NCBI GenBank assembly: GCA_013205365.1
Contig: JABMNC010000005.1
Coordinates: 1 to 13,847 of the forward strand
DNA from: Cryomorphaceae bacterium
GTDB taxonomy: Bacteria > Bacteroidota > Bacteroidia > Flavobacteriales > Schleiferiaceae
Direction: 5' to 3'
Length of the DNA: 13,847 nucleotides
Shown here: in pieces, positions 8,230 to 13,847 of the stretch
Numbering within the stretch: the stretch's first letter is position 1
Layout of the letters: each line of letters starts with the position of its first letter
The notes under the pieces: model-generated
Seen by the model: only the letters and a program-made list of their open reading frames with translations
What the model was told of the DNA's origin: nothing
The model's database searches: none
Program-made: the position numbers and the translations under genes

Positions 8230-8375
8230 TCTTAGTTGTTAATTCTTTAGAATTTGAATTGGCCTATAATCAAGCAAGTCCGCCTCCTGATCACCCACAC
8301 CATCTGCATCAGCAATTCGAATGGTTTAAAACTACTATCTCTAATGTAACTGGGATATTACCTCTTGGATACCTG
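8230..8375. other. Intergenic leader of the siderophore-type receptor, no recognised gene
   Basis: This is the presumed promoter and 5'-UTR region of the receptor. Both strands contain only short frames. A plus-strand frame of 65 codons (8259-8456, TTG start, His/Pro-rich) crosses the terminator and lacks family resemblance. A minus-strand stretch just before the ATG reads as a DADGVGDQE-like peptide but has no start codon after its upstream stop. I checked for cobalamin, TPP and FMN riboswitch core motifs and found none convincing. Apart from the palindrome at 8241-8254 I cannot name anything in it. Confidence 0.4.
8241..8254. promoter_or_regulatory. Short perfect inverted repeat upstream of the siderophore-type receptor
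   Basis: The sequence AATTCTTTAGAATT has 5-base arms (AATTC/GAATT) around TTTA and ends 11 bases before the receptor's ATG at 8229. The position suits an operator or a 5'-UTR element. It does not match the classical Fur box, and in A/T-rich DNA such a small palindrome can arise by chance. Confidence 0.25.
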
Positions 8376-8413
8376 CAAAAGAACAAAACCCAAAGGAAAA
8401 AAGCTTTTGGGTT
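8376..8413 (-). terminator. Rho-independent terminator after the GapN-like/small membrane protein genes
   Basis: Read on the minus strand, arm AACCCAAA (8413-8406) pairs with TTTGGGTT (8394-8387). One G-T and one further G-C pair extend the stem to about 10 base pairs, leaving a 7-base loop. The second arm is followed by the T-rich stretch TTGTTCTTTTG. It lies 57 bases past the stop of the small gene at 8470 and 147 bases before the receptor ATG at 8229. It would therefore end the upstream transcript and leave the receptor to its own promoter. The plus-strand side lacks a comparable T-run. Confidence 0.7.
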
Positions 8414-8469
8414 CGATGTTTTGGCAATCATGGAGCGAAAGTCCCATCTAGAATAGCCTTCCAATAAAA

Positions 8470-8679
8470 TCAAGAATCAGACTTCTTCTTTCTGTGGGAT
8501 GAATGCTTGCGCGCGCGCTGCCAAAAAACTATGAAAAGGGCAGAGATAACGCTTCCAAAGGGTAAAATCCAAAGGCTCATCGCAATAATTTTAATCCAAA
8601 TCGGGAGGTCGCGAAGAGCGCTCCACTGCTCGGATAGTAGCTTCTTGAATCGATTTAAAGGCTGATTTTTTGTCTGCAC
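8470..8679 (-). CDS. Small putative membrane protein, unknown function
   Basis: This is a 69-residue frame with a GTG start at 8679, the first possible start after an in-frame TGA six bases upstream. A basic, polar N-terminus (about 1-22) is followed by a long hydrophobic stretch (about 25-53, LPIWIKIIAMSLWILPFG... with a central Pro-Phe-Gly). That stretch could form one long or two short membrane segments. The tail is very basic, rich in Arg, Lys, His and Ser. It begins 22 bases after the stop of the GapN-like dehydrogenase on the same strand and is followed by a convincing terminator, so it is probably the last gene of that transcript. I do not recognise a family. Layout and composition look like a real gene, but the non-ATG start and short length leave doubt. 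Confidence 0.55.
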   Translation of the reverse strand: MQTKNQPLNRFKKLLSEQWSALRDLPIWIKIIAMSLWILPFGSVISALFIVFWQRARKHSSHRKKKSDS

Positions 8680-8701
8680 GAATCAAAGCCCAAAGGGAGC
8701 A

Positions 8702-10291
8702 TTACAAATAAAAGTCGGTCGATAAAAAGTTGCTGCTGCGCTCTCGGAGCACTGCCGACACGAGTTCCTTGTTTTCAACCGTTGCCGGAAAGGCCACCAT
8801 GCTCCGAATCGAGAAGGCGCGCAGGGCGTCGTGAACGCTTAAGGTACCCTCTGCAGAATCCTTGCGCCCGGTGAAGGGGAATGCGTCTGGACCTCGCTGC
8901 GCTTGGGAATTGAGGTTAATACGCCCCACCTGGTGCGCACAGGCGTCAACCAGGCGCCCGATGGCCTGGGGATCGCGACCAAAAATGCTCATTTGCTGCC
9001 CAAAAGAGGAATGCATGATGTACTTCATGGGCTCGTCGAGCTCGTCGTAGGCCACCACGGGAACCAAGGGACCAAACTGCTCCTCATGGTAGATGCGCAT
9101 GGCGGGCGTCACCCCGACGAGAACGGTGGGGCTGTAAAAGGTTGCGGAGTGCTTAGCTCCGCTCGGATTAGCCACCTGCGCTCCATGGGCAAGGGCGTCG
9201 TCGACCATGGCTTGAAGGAATTCTACCTTGCCGTGCTCGGGAAGGGCCGTGATTTTTACCTCGGAATCCCAAGGCGCGCCCCATTTAAGCTGCTCCACAG
9301 AGGCCACCAGGCGGTTCACAAACTCGTCGTGAAGGCTGCGGTGCACCCACTGAATCTTGAGGGCCGTGCATCGCTGGCCGTTAAAACTCAAGGCACCCGA
9401 GACGGTTTGGCTCACGGCCAGGTCAAGGTCGGCATCGGGCAGGGTGATTCCGGGATTTTTGGCATCGAGCCCCAGAATTGCCCGCAGTCGGTGGCTGTTG
9501 GGGTGCAGCTTCTTAAGCTCGTTGGCGCCCTTACTGGTGCCAATAAACGAAAGAACCGAGATCCGCCCAGAGGCCATGATGTCGCTAACGGTTTCGCGGC
9601 CCTTGCCAAACAAAATGTTTACCACCCCGGGCGGGAAGCTGTCTCTAAACGCCTCAAGCAGGGGAGCAATCAGCAGTACTCCATACTTGGCTGGCTTAAA
9701 AACCACCGTATTGCCCATGAGCAGGGCAGGGAAGAGGGTAGTAAAGGTCTCGTTGAGGGGGTAGTTGTAGGGCCCCATAATCAAGGCCACTCCCAAGGGA
9801 ACACGCCTCACCTGGGCCACGAATCCGGAATCTTCACCAAAGCGCACGGCGTTGCGGTCCATTTCTTTGACGTTCTGTATGGTGTCGCGCAGGTAATCCA
9901 CCGTGCGGTCAAATTCTTTGGCGGCATCGGCTTGGGGCTTGCCGATCTCCCACATGAGCAGGTCGACCACCTCGGTTCGCACGGCAAGCATCGCCTTAAT
10001 AAAGGTTTCTGCGGCGGCTACCCGCTGCGCGGTTGACGCGGACGGCCATTCGCCTTGACCCTGCTGAAAGGCTCGTTCGGCCGATTCCAAGGCCTGCATT
10101 CCTGCCTTGGCGTCCATGCGCGGCAGGCTGCCGAGCAGGTAGCGCTTGCCCGTTTCTGGATCGCAAAGCGGCGACTCCACGTCGAGGCTAGGGCCATCCC
10201 AGGGAATCAGTTCGCCCTGGCGAAGTATATGCTTTAAATGCAGCGGGCTTATGGGTTTGCGGTCGCCAAAACCGCTGGGAATTTGCTTCAT
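8702..10291 (-). CDS. Aldehyde dehydrogenase family protein, GapN-like (NADP-dependent glyceraldehyde-3-phosphate dehydrogenase type)
   Basis: The 529-residue protein has the full ALDH fold. The oxyanion asparagine is in GPYNYP (N176), the cofactor-binding lysine in VVFKPAK (K199), the coenzyme loop in FIGTSKGA (about 249-256), the catalytic cysteine in FNGQRCTALK (C308), and the EEQFGPLVP motif lies near residue 415. The FNGQRCTA context and the overall pattern suggest the GapN branch, which oxidises glyceraldehyde-3-phosphate irreversibly to 3-phosphoglycerate with NADP, by-passing ATP-forming glycolytic steps and making NADPH. Where most ALDHs have ELGGK with the general-base glutamate, this protein reads GLDAK (274-278), with glycine at the glutamate position and aspartate two residues on. 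ATG 10291 (MKQIPSGFG) is preferred over an upstream TTG at 10357 that would add 22 atypical residues. It is divergent from the DoxX gene across 83 bases. Confidence 0.85.
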   Translation of the reverse strand: MKQIPSGFGDRKPISPLHLKHILRQGELIPWDGPSLDVESPLCDPETGKRYLLGSLPRMDAKAGMQALESAERAFQQGQGEWPSASTAQRVAAAETFIKAMLAVRTEVVDLLMWEIGKPQADAAKEFDRTVDYLRDTIQNVKEMDRNAVRFGEDSGFVAQVRRVPLGVALIMGPYNYPLNETFTTLFPALLMGNTVVFKPAKYGVLLIAPLLEAFRDSFPPGVVNILFGKGRETVSDIMASGRISVLSFIGTSKGANELKKLHPNSHRLRAILGLDAKNPGITLPDADLDLAVSQTVSGALSFNGQRCTALKIQWVHRSLHDEFVNRLVASVEQLKWGAPWDSEVKITALPEHGKVEFLQAMVDDALAHGAQVANPSGAKHSATFYSPTVLVGVTPAMRIYHEEQFGPLVPVVAYDELDEPMKYIMHSSFGQQMSIFGRDPQAIGRLVDACAHQVGRINLNSQAQRGPDAFPFTGRKDSAEGTLSVHDALRAFSIRSMVAFPATVENKELVSAVLRERSSNFLSTDFYL

Positions 10292-10374
10292 GGATCGGTT
10301 TTTAATCGAAACGTGAAGGTAATTGCGTTTGGCGCTTTGATGGCAAAACATAGGCAATGCTTAACTTGGCTTTC
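10292..10374. promoter_or_regulatory. Divergent promoter region between GapN-like and DoxX genes
   Basis: The 83 bases separate divergent start codons and so should hold promoters for both genes. The minus strand contains TATGTTTTG, close to the Bacteroidota -7 element TAnnTTTG, but no well-spaced -33 TTG was found. The plus strand has TGCGTTTG, also one mismatch away. These assignments are weak; the divergent layout is the main evidence. Confidence 0.4.
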
Positions 10375-10767
10375 ATGAATAAAGATTCTGTTCAATCCCT
10401 CGGCCTTGCCCTGCTTCGCATCGGCCCCGCCTTGCTTATGCTCACCCACGGCTACTCCAAACTCTCCAAACTGCTCGCCGGAGGTGAAATTAAGTTTTAC
10501 GATTTTGCGGGCCTCGGGCCCGAGGTGAGCTTGGCCTTGGCGGTGCTGGGCGAACTCGTCGCTCCCGCGGCCATGATTCTTGGCTTTAAGACGCGCTGGT
10601 TTGCGGTTCCGGCCCTCATAACCATGCTCGTTGCCGCCTTCGGCGCCCATTGGGCGGAACCCTTGGCCGAGAAGGAGCACGCTCTTCTCTTTGCGATTCC
10701 CTTTGCCGCCACGCTCCTGCTTGGGGCGGGTAGTTTCTCCGTCGACGGCTGGCTGCGCCGCCGCTAG
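10375..10767 (+). CDS. DoxX-family small membrane protein
   Basis: The 130-residue protein has four hydrophobic segments, typical of the DoxX/DoxD-like family in length and order. It starts with the characteristic LGLALLRIGPALLMLTHGYSKL, in which a Gly-Tyr-Ser-Lys turn follows the first helix. Next come LALAVLGELVAPAAMILGF, a third segment around PALITMLVAAFGAH, and a last one LLFAIPFAATLLLGAG before an arginine-rich C-terminus. Members sit in the inner membrane; some are linked to thiosulfate:quinone oxidoreductases or thiol/oxidative-stress complexes, but most are uncharacterised. The start at 10375 (MNKDSVQS) fits the family better than an in-frame ATG at 10357. It runs convergent with the cation transporter gene, with 24 bases between stops. 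Confidence 0.85.
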   Translation: MNKDSVQSLGLALLRIGPALLMLTHGYSKLSKLLAGGEIKFYDFAGLGPEVSLALAVLGELVAPAAMILGFKTRWFAVPALITMLVAAFGAHWAEPLAEKEHALLFAIPFAATLLLGAGSFSVDGWLRRR

Positions 10768-10791
10768 AGCTGGGCTTCCGGTCAAAGTCTG

Positions 10792-11781
10792 CTAAAGGTC
10801 CTCTCGGGCGAGGCTGTGTTTGCCGTCGACCAGCACGTTTTTGACGGTCCAGGGTATGGTCCGCTCAAAAGAGTGCGAGCGCACGCTGCAGTCGGCAACC
10901 CTGCAAAGCGAGCAAGAGTCAGGAACGCAGGGGTCGGAATGCACCGAGAACTCGACCTCGTGCTCAAAGGTGGACGCAATCAAGGCCTCCATGGCATCGA
11001 CCTCGTCGTGAACTCGCTGCAGGTCCCAAAAGTGGGGCAGGGTCATGTGGGCGTCAACGTGGTAGCGGCCGCCGTAGTGCACTAGCCTAAAGTGGTGCAC
11101 GTCTATCCAATCCTCTTTGCGCTGCTCGTCGAGGGTGGCTACTACGCGCTCCAGAACCCGCACGTCGGCGGCGTCCATTAAGCCGTCTAGGGCTTTGCGC
11201 AGCACCGCATAGCTTTGGTAGCCCACGATTCCGCCCATAACCAGGCCAATGGCAGGGTCAATCCAGGCAATTCCGGTATAAAGTACCAGCCCCAAGCCGA
11301 CAGCGACGCCCAGGGAGGTGTAGAAGTCCGAGAGTAAATGCTCGCCCTCCGCATGGAAGGCTACGGAGCGTTGTTTGCGCGCCATGCGCTTGTAAACCAA
11401 ACCAATGGCGCCGTTGACCATGCCGGCTCCGAGGGTGAGCACGAGGCCAAGGTTAAGCCGCTCGGGCAAGCGTCCTTCGGCGAGGTGGGTAACTGCTTGA
11501 TAAGCGATTCCGAGTGCAGTAATTGCCATTAAAAGGCCCTCGAAGGCGGCAGAAATAAACTCGATTTTGCCGTGGCCGTAAGGGTGCGATGCGTCGCGCG
11601 GTTGTCGGGCGTACCAAACGCTGAAAATGGTTAATCCCCCCGCGAGCAGGTGCACCGTGGATTCCAGCACGTCCGATAAAATGGCGACAGAATGGGTGCT
11701 GCTGTAGGCATAAATTTTGACGGCCAGCAGCAAAAAACCCAGCGCAAGAAGGCCGAGGGGGAGGCGGATTATCGGGTTCAT
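10792..11781 (-). CDS. Cation diffusion facilitator (CDF) family divalent metal transporter with Cys-rich C-terminus
   Basis: The 329-residue protein has six membrane helices followed by a cytoplasmic domain. Helix 2 contains the metal-site segment SDVLES (D37, S41) and is followed by the family motif HPYGHGKIEF (66-75). Helix 5 carries the HxxxD pair (H148, D152) of the CDF transport site. The cytoplasmic domain (about 200-282) is of the ferredoxin-like type that dimerises and senses metal, with several histidines (H229, H230, H241, H245, H250). The protein then extends with a cysteine cluster, C285, C290, C293 and C298, a feature I associate with a Bacteroidota CDF subgroup and plausibly a metal-binding tail. 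Expected role: proton-driven efflux of Zn, Fe, Mn or similar ions from the cytoplasm; the ion is not predictable with certainty. Its ATG overlaps the stop of the upstream short-chain dehydrogenase by 4 bases, indicating co-translation. Confidence 0.92.
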   Translation of the reverse strand: MNPIIRLPLGLLALGFLLLAVKIYAYSSTHSVAILSDVLESTVHLLAGGLTIFSVWYARQPRDASHPYGHGKIEFISAAFEGLLMAITALGIAYQAVTHLAEGRLPERLNLGLVLTLGAGMVNGAIGLVYKRMARKQRSVAFHAEGEHLLSDFYTSLGVAVGLGLVLYTGIAWIDPAIGLVMGGIVGYQSYAVLRKALDGLMDAADVRVLERVVATLDEQRKEDWIDVHHFRLVHYGGRYHVDAHMTLPHFWDLQRVHDEVDAMEALIASTFEHEVEFSVHSDPCVPDSCSLCRVADCSVRSHSFERTIPWTVKNVLVDGKHSLAREDL

Positions 11782-12533
11782 TCTTGGCGGCGCACGACGG
11801 TAGACGATGTTTGAGCGGCAGGCATGAGCAGCACGTCGGCAAGGTTGACGTGGGCGGGCGCGCTGGCCATGTAGCCTATGACTTCGGCCACGTCTTCGGG
11901 GCTAAGGGGCTGCATGCCGCGGTAAACGGCTTCGGCTTTTTGCAGGTCGCCGTGAAAGCGCACGTCAGAAAAGGCTGTTTTGGCCATTCCCGGGGCAATT
12001 TGGCTGACCTTAATTCCCTTGGGGGTTAGGTCCAGGCGCATTCCTTCGGTGAGTCCGTCGACGGCAAATTTGGTGGCGCTGTAGACGTTTCCGCCCGGGT
12101 AGGCCTCGCGACCGGCCAGGCTGCCGACGTTAATAATGTGTCCGCTCCCACGCGCTACCATAGTGGGGGCAATCGCCCGCGTTGCATAGAGCAGGCCCTT
12201 GATGTTGGTGTCAATCATTTCGTCCCAGTCTTCGAGCAAACCTTCTTCTACGGACTCTTTCCCCAGGGCCAGCCCGGCGTTGTTGACCAGCACGTCGACC
12301 GCTTCAAAGGGCCTTCGATCCCATGCGGACTGCACGGCGGCGGCATCGCGCACGTCGACCGCATCGATCCAAACGCTTGCCTTGGGATTGGCCTCGAGAA
12401 TTTCGCGCCGCAGGGATTCCAGGCGGTCCAGGCGCCGAGCCCAGGCGCCAACCTGCCAGCCGCGCTGCGCAAACCAACGAGCACTGGCCGCTCCAAAACC
12501 CGACGAAGCGCCGGTAATCCAAACTGTTTTCAT
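11778..12533 (-). CDS. ydfG: YdfG-like short-chain dehydrogenase (NADP-dependent 3-hydroxy acid dehydrogenase type)
   Basis: The 251-residue classical SDR has TGASSGFG (7-14) as the cofactor-binding glycine motif and an arginine pair after strand 2 (WARRLDR), suggesting NADP. It also has DVR (60-62), NNAG (84-87) and the catalytic tetrad N110, S138, Y151 and K155. The segments VLVNNAGLALG, MIDTNIKGLLYATRA, GHIINVGS and GGNVYSATK, and PAHVNL near the end, closely follow Escherichia coli YdfG. That enzyme oxidises L-allo-threonine, serine and 3-hydroxypropionate-type acids and reduces malonic semialdehyde. Cytoplasmic; no signal peptide. It is the first gene of a two-gene unit with the CDF transporter (4-base ATGA overlap). 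Only 24 bases separate its ATG from the divergent TonB-dependent receptor. Substrate assignment is by similarity remembered, not tested. Confidence 0.9.
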   Translation of the reverse strand: MKTVWITGASSGFGAASARWFAQRGWQVGAWARRLDRLESLRREILEANPKASVWIDAVDVRDAAAVQSAWDRRPFEAVDVLVNNAGLALGKESVEEGLLEDWDEMIDTNIKGLLYATRAIAPTMVARGSGHIINVGSLAGREAYPGGNVYSATKFAVDGLTEGMRLDLTPKGIKVSQIAPGMAKTAFSDVRFHGDLQKAEAVYRGMQPLSPEDVAEVIGYMASAPAHVNLADVLLMPAAQTSSTVVRRQE

Positions 12534-12557
12534 ACTTTGGTAAACTTAGCCAACACA
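12534..12557. promoter_or_regulatory. 24-base divergent intergenic region between ydfG-like gene and TonB-dependent receptor
   Basis: Start codons of the two divergent genes are only 24 bases apart. Promoter elements for each must therefore reach into the other gene's coding sequence, or one gene must be transcribed from farther away. The minus strand contains TAAGTTTA, one mismatch from the Bacteroidota -7 consensus TAnnTTTG, but it is too close to the ATG to be convincing. No Shine-Dalgarno is visible on either side. Confidence 0.35.
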
Positions 12558-13847
12558 ATGACAATGCGCCCTATAATTTTATCTGCCCTGGTATCGGTTC
12601 TGGCCCTTGCGGTTCAGGCCCAAACCGTGGAGTCCCGAGCGGGCCGCGACGCAGCACGCGACAGCCTGGTGACCCTTGACGAAACGGTGGTTACCGTCAG
12701 CCGCAACGCCACGAATTTGGCGGCGACCTACATTTCGGTGGACGTTCTGCCGGCCCGGTTGGCCCTCGACAAGCCCAGCGGCCGCATTGAGCAAACGCTT
12801 CAAATGGCTCCGGGCGTGACGGTGCAAGACGGCCAGGCCAACATTCGCTCGGGCAGCGGTTGGTCCCTGGGCAGCGGGTCGCGCGTTCTGGTCCTGGTCG
12901 ACGACCTCCCCGCTCTGAGCCCTGACGCCGGCGGTGTTCAATGGTCCGCCCTACCCATGGAGGCATTGGAGCAGGTCGAGGTGGTCAAGGGCGCCTCGTC
13001 GTCGCTTTATGGTTCTTCGGCCCTCAATGGAGTGATTCATTTGCGCACCTGGGAACCTTCGGCAAAACCCCGGGTAATGGTGACCACCCTGGCCGAAGGC
13101 TACGGACAACCTCCACGTCTTGGCTTGCGTTGGTACGACGCTCCGCGCGGCCGCGGTGCCCTGCGCTTTGCCGCGAGCGGAAGCAATTCCACCGGCGTGC
13201 ATGGCTGGGTAGTGCACGGTCAAGCATTTGGCGACCAGGGCTACCAATACGGCGTGGGCGAGACCGGCGGGCGAATTCACGCCAAGTACCGCTACCGCCC
13301 CAATGACCGGGTGGAGGTGGGCGTCAACGCTCAGTTTCTGGATCGCGCGAGCCGCTCTGCCCTGCTCTGGGAGGACTTTCGCTACGGCTACACGCCTTTG
13401 GACTCCTCGGCCACGCGAACCGAGAGTCAAATCTCGGCCCTTTCGGGTCATGTTATTCTGCGCGGCCGTGCGATTAAGCACACCTTCCGCCTGCGCGCTT
13501 TGGGCATCGATACCAAGAGTTTTCTCGACAGCAACGACTACTCCAACGCCTCAGAGCAGCTGCTGGGCGAGTACCTGGCGCAGGCCTACTATAAAAACTG
13601 GGCCTTTACCGCGGGCATGCAGGGCTCTGCAAGCACTATGAGTTCGCCGCTTTTCTCGGGCGACCACCGCAGCGCCAACTTGGGCGGACTCCTTCAGGTT
13701 GACTATAGCCGCAAGCGCTGGGATGCCCACCTCGGCATGCGCTACGAGGCCTTTGGAATCGACGACCTCGACGTCTTTCGTCGGCCCGTGCTGCGCGCTG
13801 GGCTGCACCGTGTCTTGGGCCGAGCCACCCACCTGCGGGCCTCCTGG
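12558..13847 (+). CDS. TonB-dependent receptor (BtuB/COG1629-like), partial (C-terminus beyond right edge)
   Basis: The frame is open for 430 codons from the ATG at 12558 to the last base of the window (a second ATG two codons later is equally possible). Residues 1-22 form a signal peptide ending AVQAQ. A TonB box-like DETVVTVSR follows at about 40-48 and leads directly into the plug, without a carboxypeptidase-like domain. Plug motifs are GRIEQTLQMAPGVTVQDG, a Gly/Ser-rich loop (GSGWSLGSGSR), VLVLVDDLP, and VEVVKGASSSLYGSSALNGVIHL. From about residue 175 onward the sequence alternates aromatic and polar residues, as in barrel strands. The short-plug architecture fits vitamin, metal-chelate or haem-type receptors (COG1629/COG4206), but no ligand can be named. 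Nothing in the adjoining SDR/CDF pair settles it, although a metal link with the CDF exporter is conceivable. The gene is GC-rich, like its right-block neighbours and unlike the 5830-8229 receptor. Confidence 0.92.
   Translation, partial: MTMRPIILSALVSVLALAVQAQTVESRAGRDAARDSLVTLDETVVTVSRNATNLAATYISVDVLPARLALDKPSGRIEQTLQMAPGVTVQDGQANIRSGSGWSLGSGSRVLVLVDDLPALSPDAGGVQWSALPMEALEQVEVVKGASSSLYGSSALNGVIHLRTWEPSAKPRVMVTTLAEGYGQPPRLGLRWYDAPRGRGALRFAASGSNSTGVHGWVVHGQAFGDQGYQYGVGETGGRIHAKYRYRPNDRVEVGVNAQFLDRASRSALLWEDFRYGYTPLDSSATRTESQISALSGHVILRGRAIKHTFRLRALGIDTKSFLDSNDYSNASEQLLGEYLAQAYYKNWAFTAGMQGSASTMSSPLFSGDHRSANLGGLLQVDYSRKRWDAHLGMRYEAFGIDDLDVFRRPVLRAGLHRVLGRATHLRASW

Noticed and set aside
8270..8330. 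Possible cobalamin (B12) riboswitch upstream of the siderophore-type receptor, from a CAGGAG-containing stretch on the minus strand
   Set aside because: Only a few bases resemble the B12 box; the other conserved core elements are absent and the spacing does not fit.
8259..8456. A 65-codon plus-strand frame, His/Pro-rich near its N-terminus
   Set aside because: TTG start, runs through the terminator hairpin of the opposite strand, no recognisable domain. Kept only as part of the unexplained leader.
8903..10036. A 377-codon plus-strand open frame opposite the GapN-like dehydrogenase
   Set aside because: It lies wholly antisense to a gene with clear catalytic motifs in GC-rich DNA, where stop-free shadow frames are common; its translation shows no family features.
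10288..10785. A 165-codon minus-strand frame opposite the DoxX gene
   Set aside because: Composition (Lys, Gly, Gln-rich) and lack of motifs indicate a shadow of the DoxX coding sequence, whose four membrane segments are clear on the plus strand.
12941..13641. Plus- and minus-strand alternative frames overlapping the right-hand TonB-dependent receptor
   Set aside because: The receptor frame from 12558 is continuous to the window end with signal peptide, TonB box and plug motifs; the others are GC-driven shadows rich in Arg, Ala and Pro.

Overview
The window comes from a member of the Bacteroidota. It begins inside a SusC/RagA-type outer-membrane receptor, carries two more TonB-dependent receptors, has a glycerophosphate-transporter-like membrane protein of a Bacteroidota-typical type, and has A/T-rich translation starts without clear Shine-Dalgarno sequences. 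The class cannot be fixed from sequence alone; a flavobacterial or related marine/freshwater lineage is a guess. No RNA genes, IS elements, CRISPR arrays or prophage genes were seen, and no gap exceeds about 240 bases.

Left block (1-8229, all minus strand). Read in transcription order from the right: a siderophore-type TonB-dependent receptor (8229-5830); a 122-base gap; a 12-helix GlpT/UhpT-like (DUF5690-type) transporter (5707-4451); a phosphonatase-like HAD hydrolase (4458-3781); an FAD-dependent amine oxidase-like protein (3784-2660); a 137-base gap; and a SusC-like receptor running off the left edge. The three central genes overlap by 8 and 4 bases and form a tight operon. The HAD enzyme has the phosphonatase signature (DxAGT nucleophile loop, cap-domain lysine, GRPxP arginine). 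The FAD enzyme belongs to the family found next to such hydrolases. Together they suggest a C-P bond cleavage route: an aminophosphonate is oxidatively deaminated to a phosphonate aldehyde, which is then hydrolysed to phosphate and a two-carbon aldehyde. No PhnW transaminase and no PhnCDE ABC transporter is present. The inner-membrane step could be served by the DUF5690-like carrier and the outer-membrane step by one or both flanking TonB-dependent receptors. This candidate phosphonate utilisation locus is the most interesting part of the window.

Right block (8470-13847). On the minus strand lie a GapN-like aldehyde dehydrogenase (10291-8702), followed by a small membrane protein (8679-8470) and a rho-independent terminator (about 8413-8376). 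Divergent from the dehydrogenase is a DoxX-family membrane protein (10375-10767, plus). Convergent with that is a two-gene unit on the minus strand: a YdfG-like short-chain dehydrogenase (12533-11778) overlapping by 4 bases a cation diffusion facilitator with a cysteine-rich tail (11781-10792). Only 24 bases beyond it, a TonB-dependent receptor without an N-terminal carboxypeptidase-like domain starts on the plus strand (12558) and runs off the right edge.

Base composition, counted by eye in 60-base samples, differs along the window: about 45-50% GC in the susC/phosphonate part (one sample 60%), about 35-38% in the 5830-8229 receptor, and about 60% in the right block.
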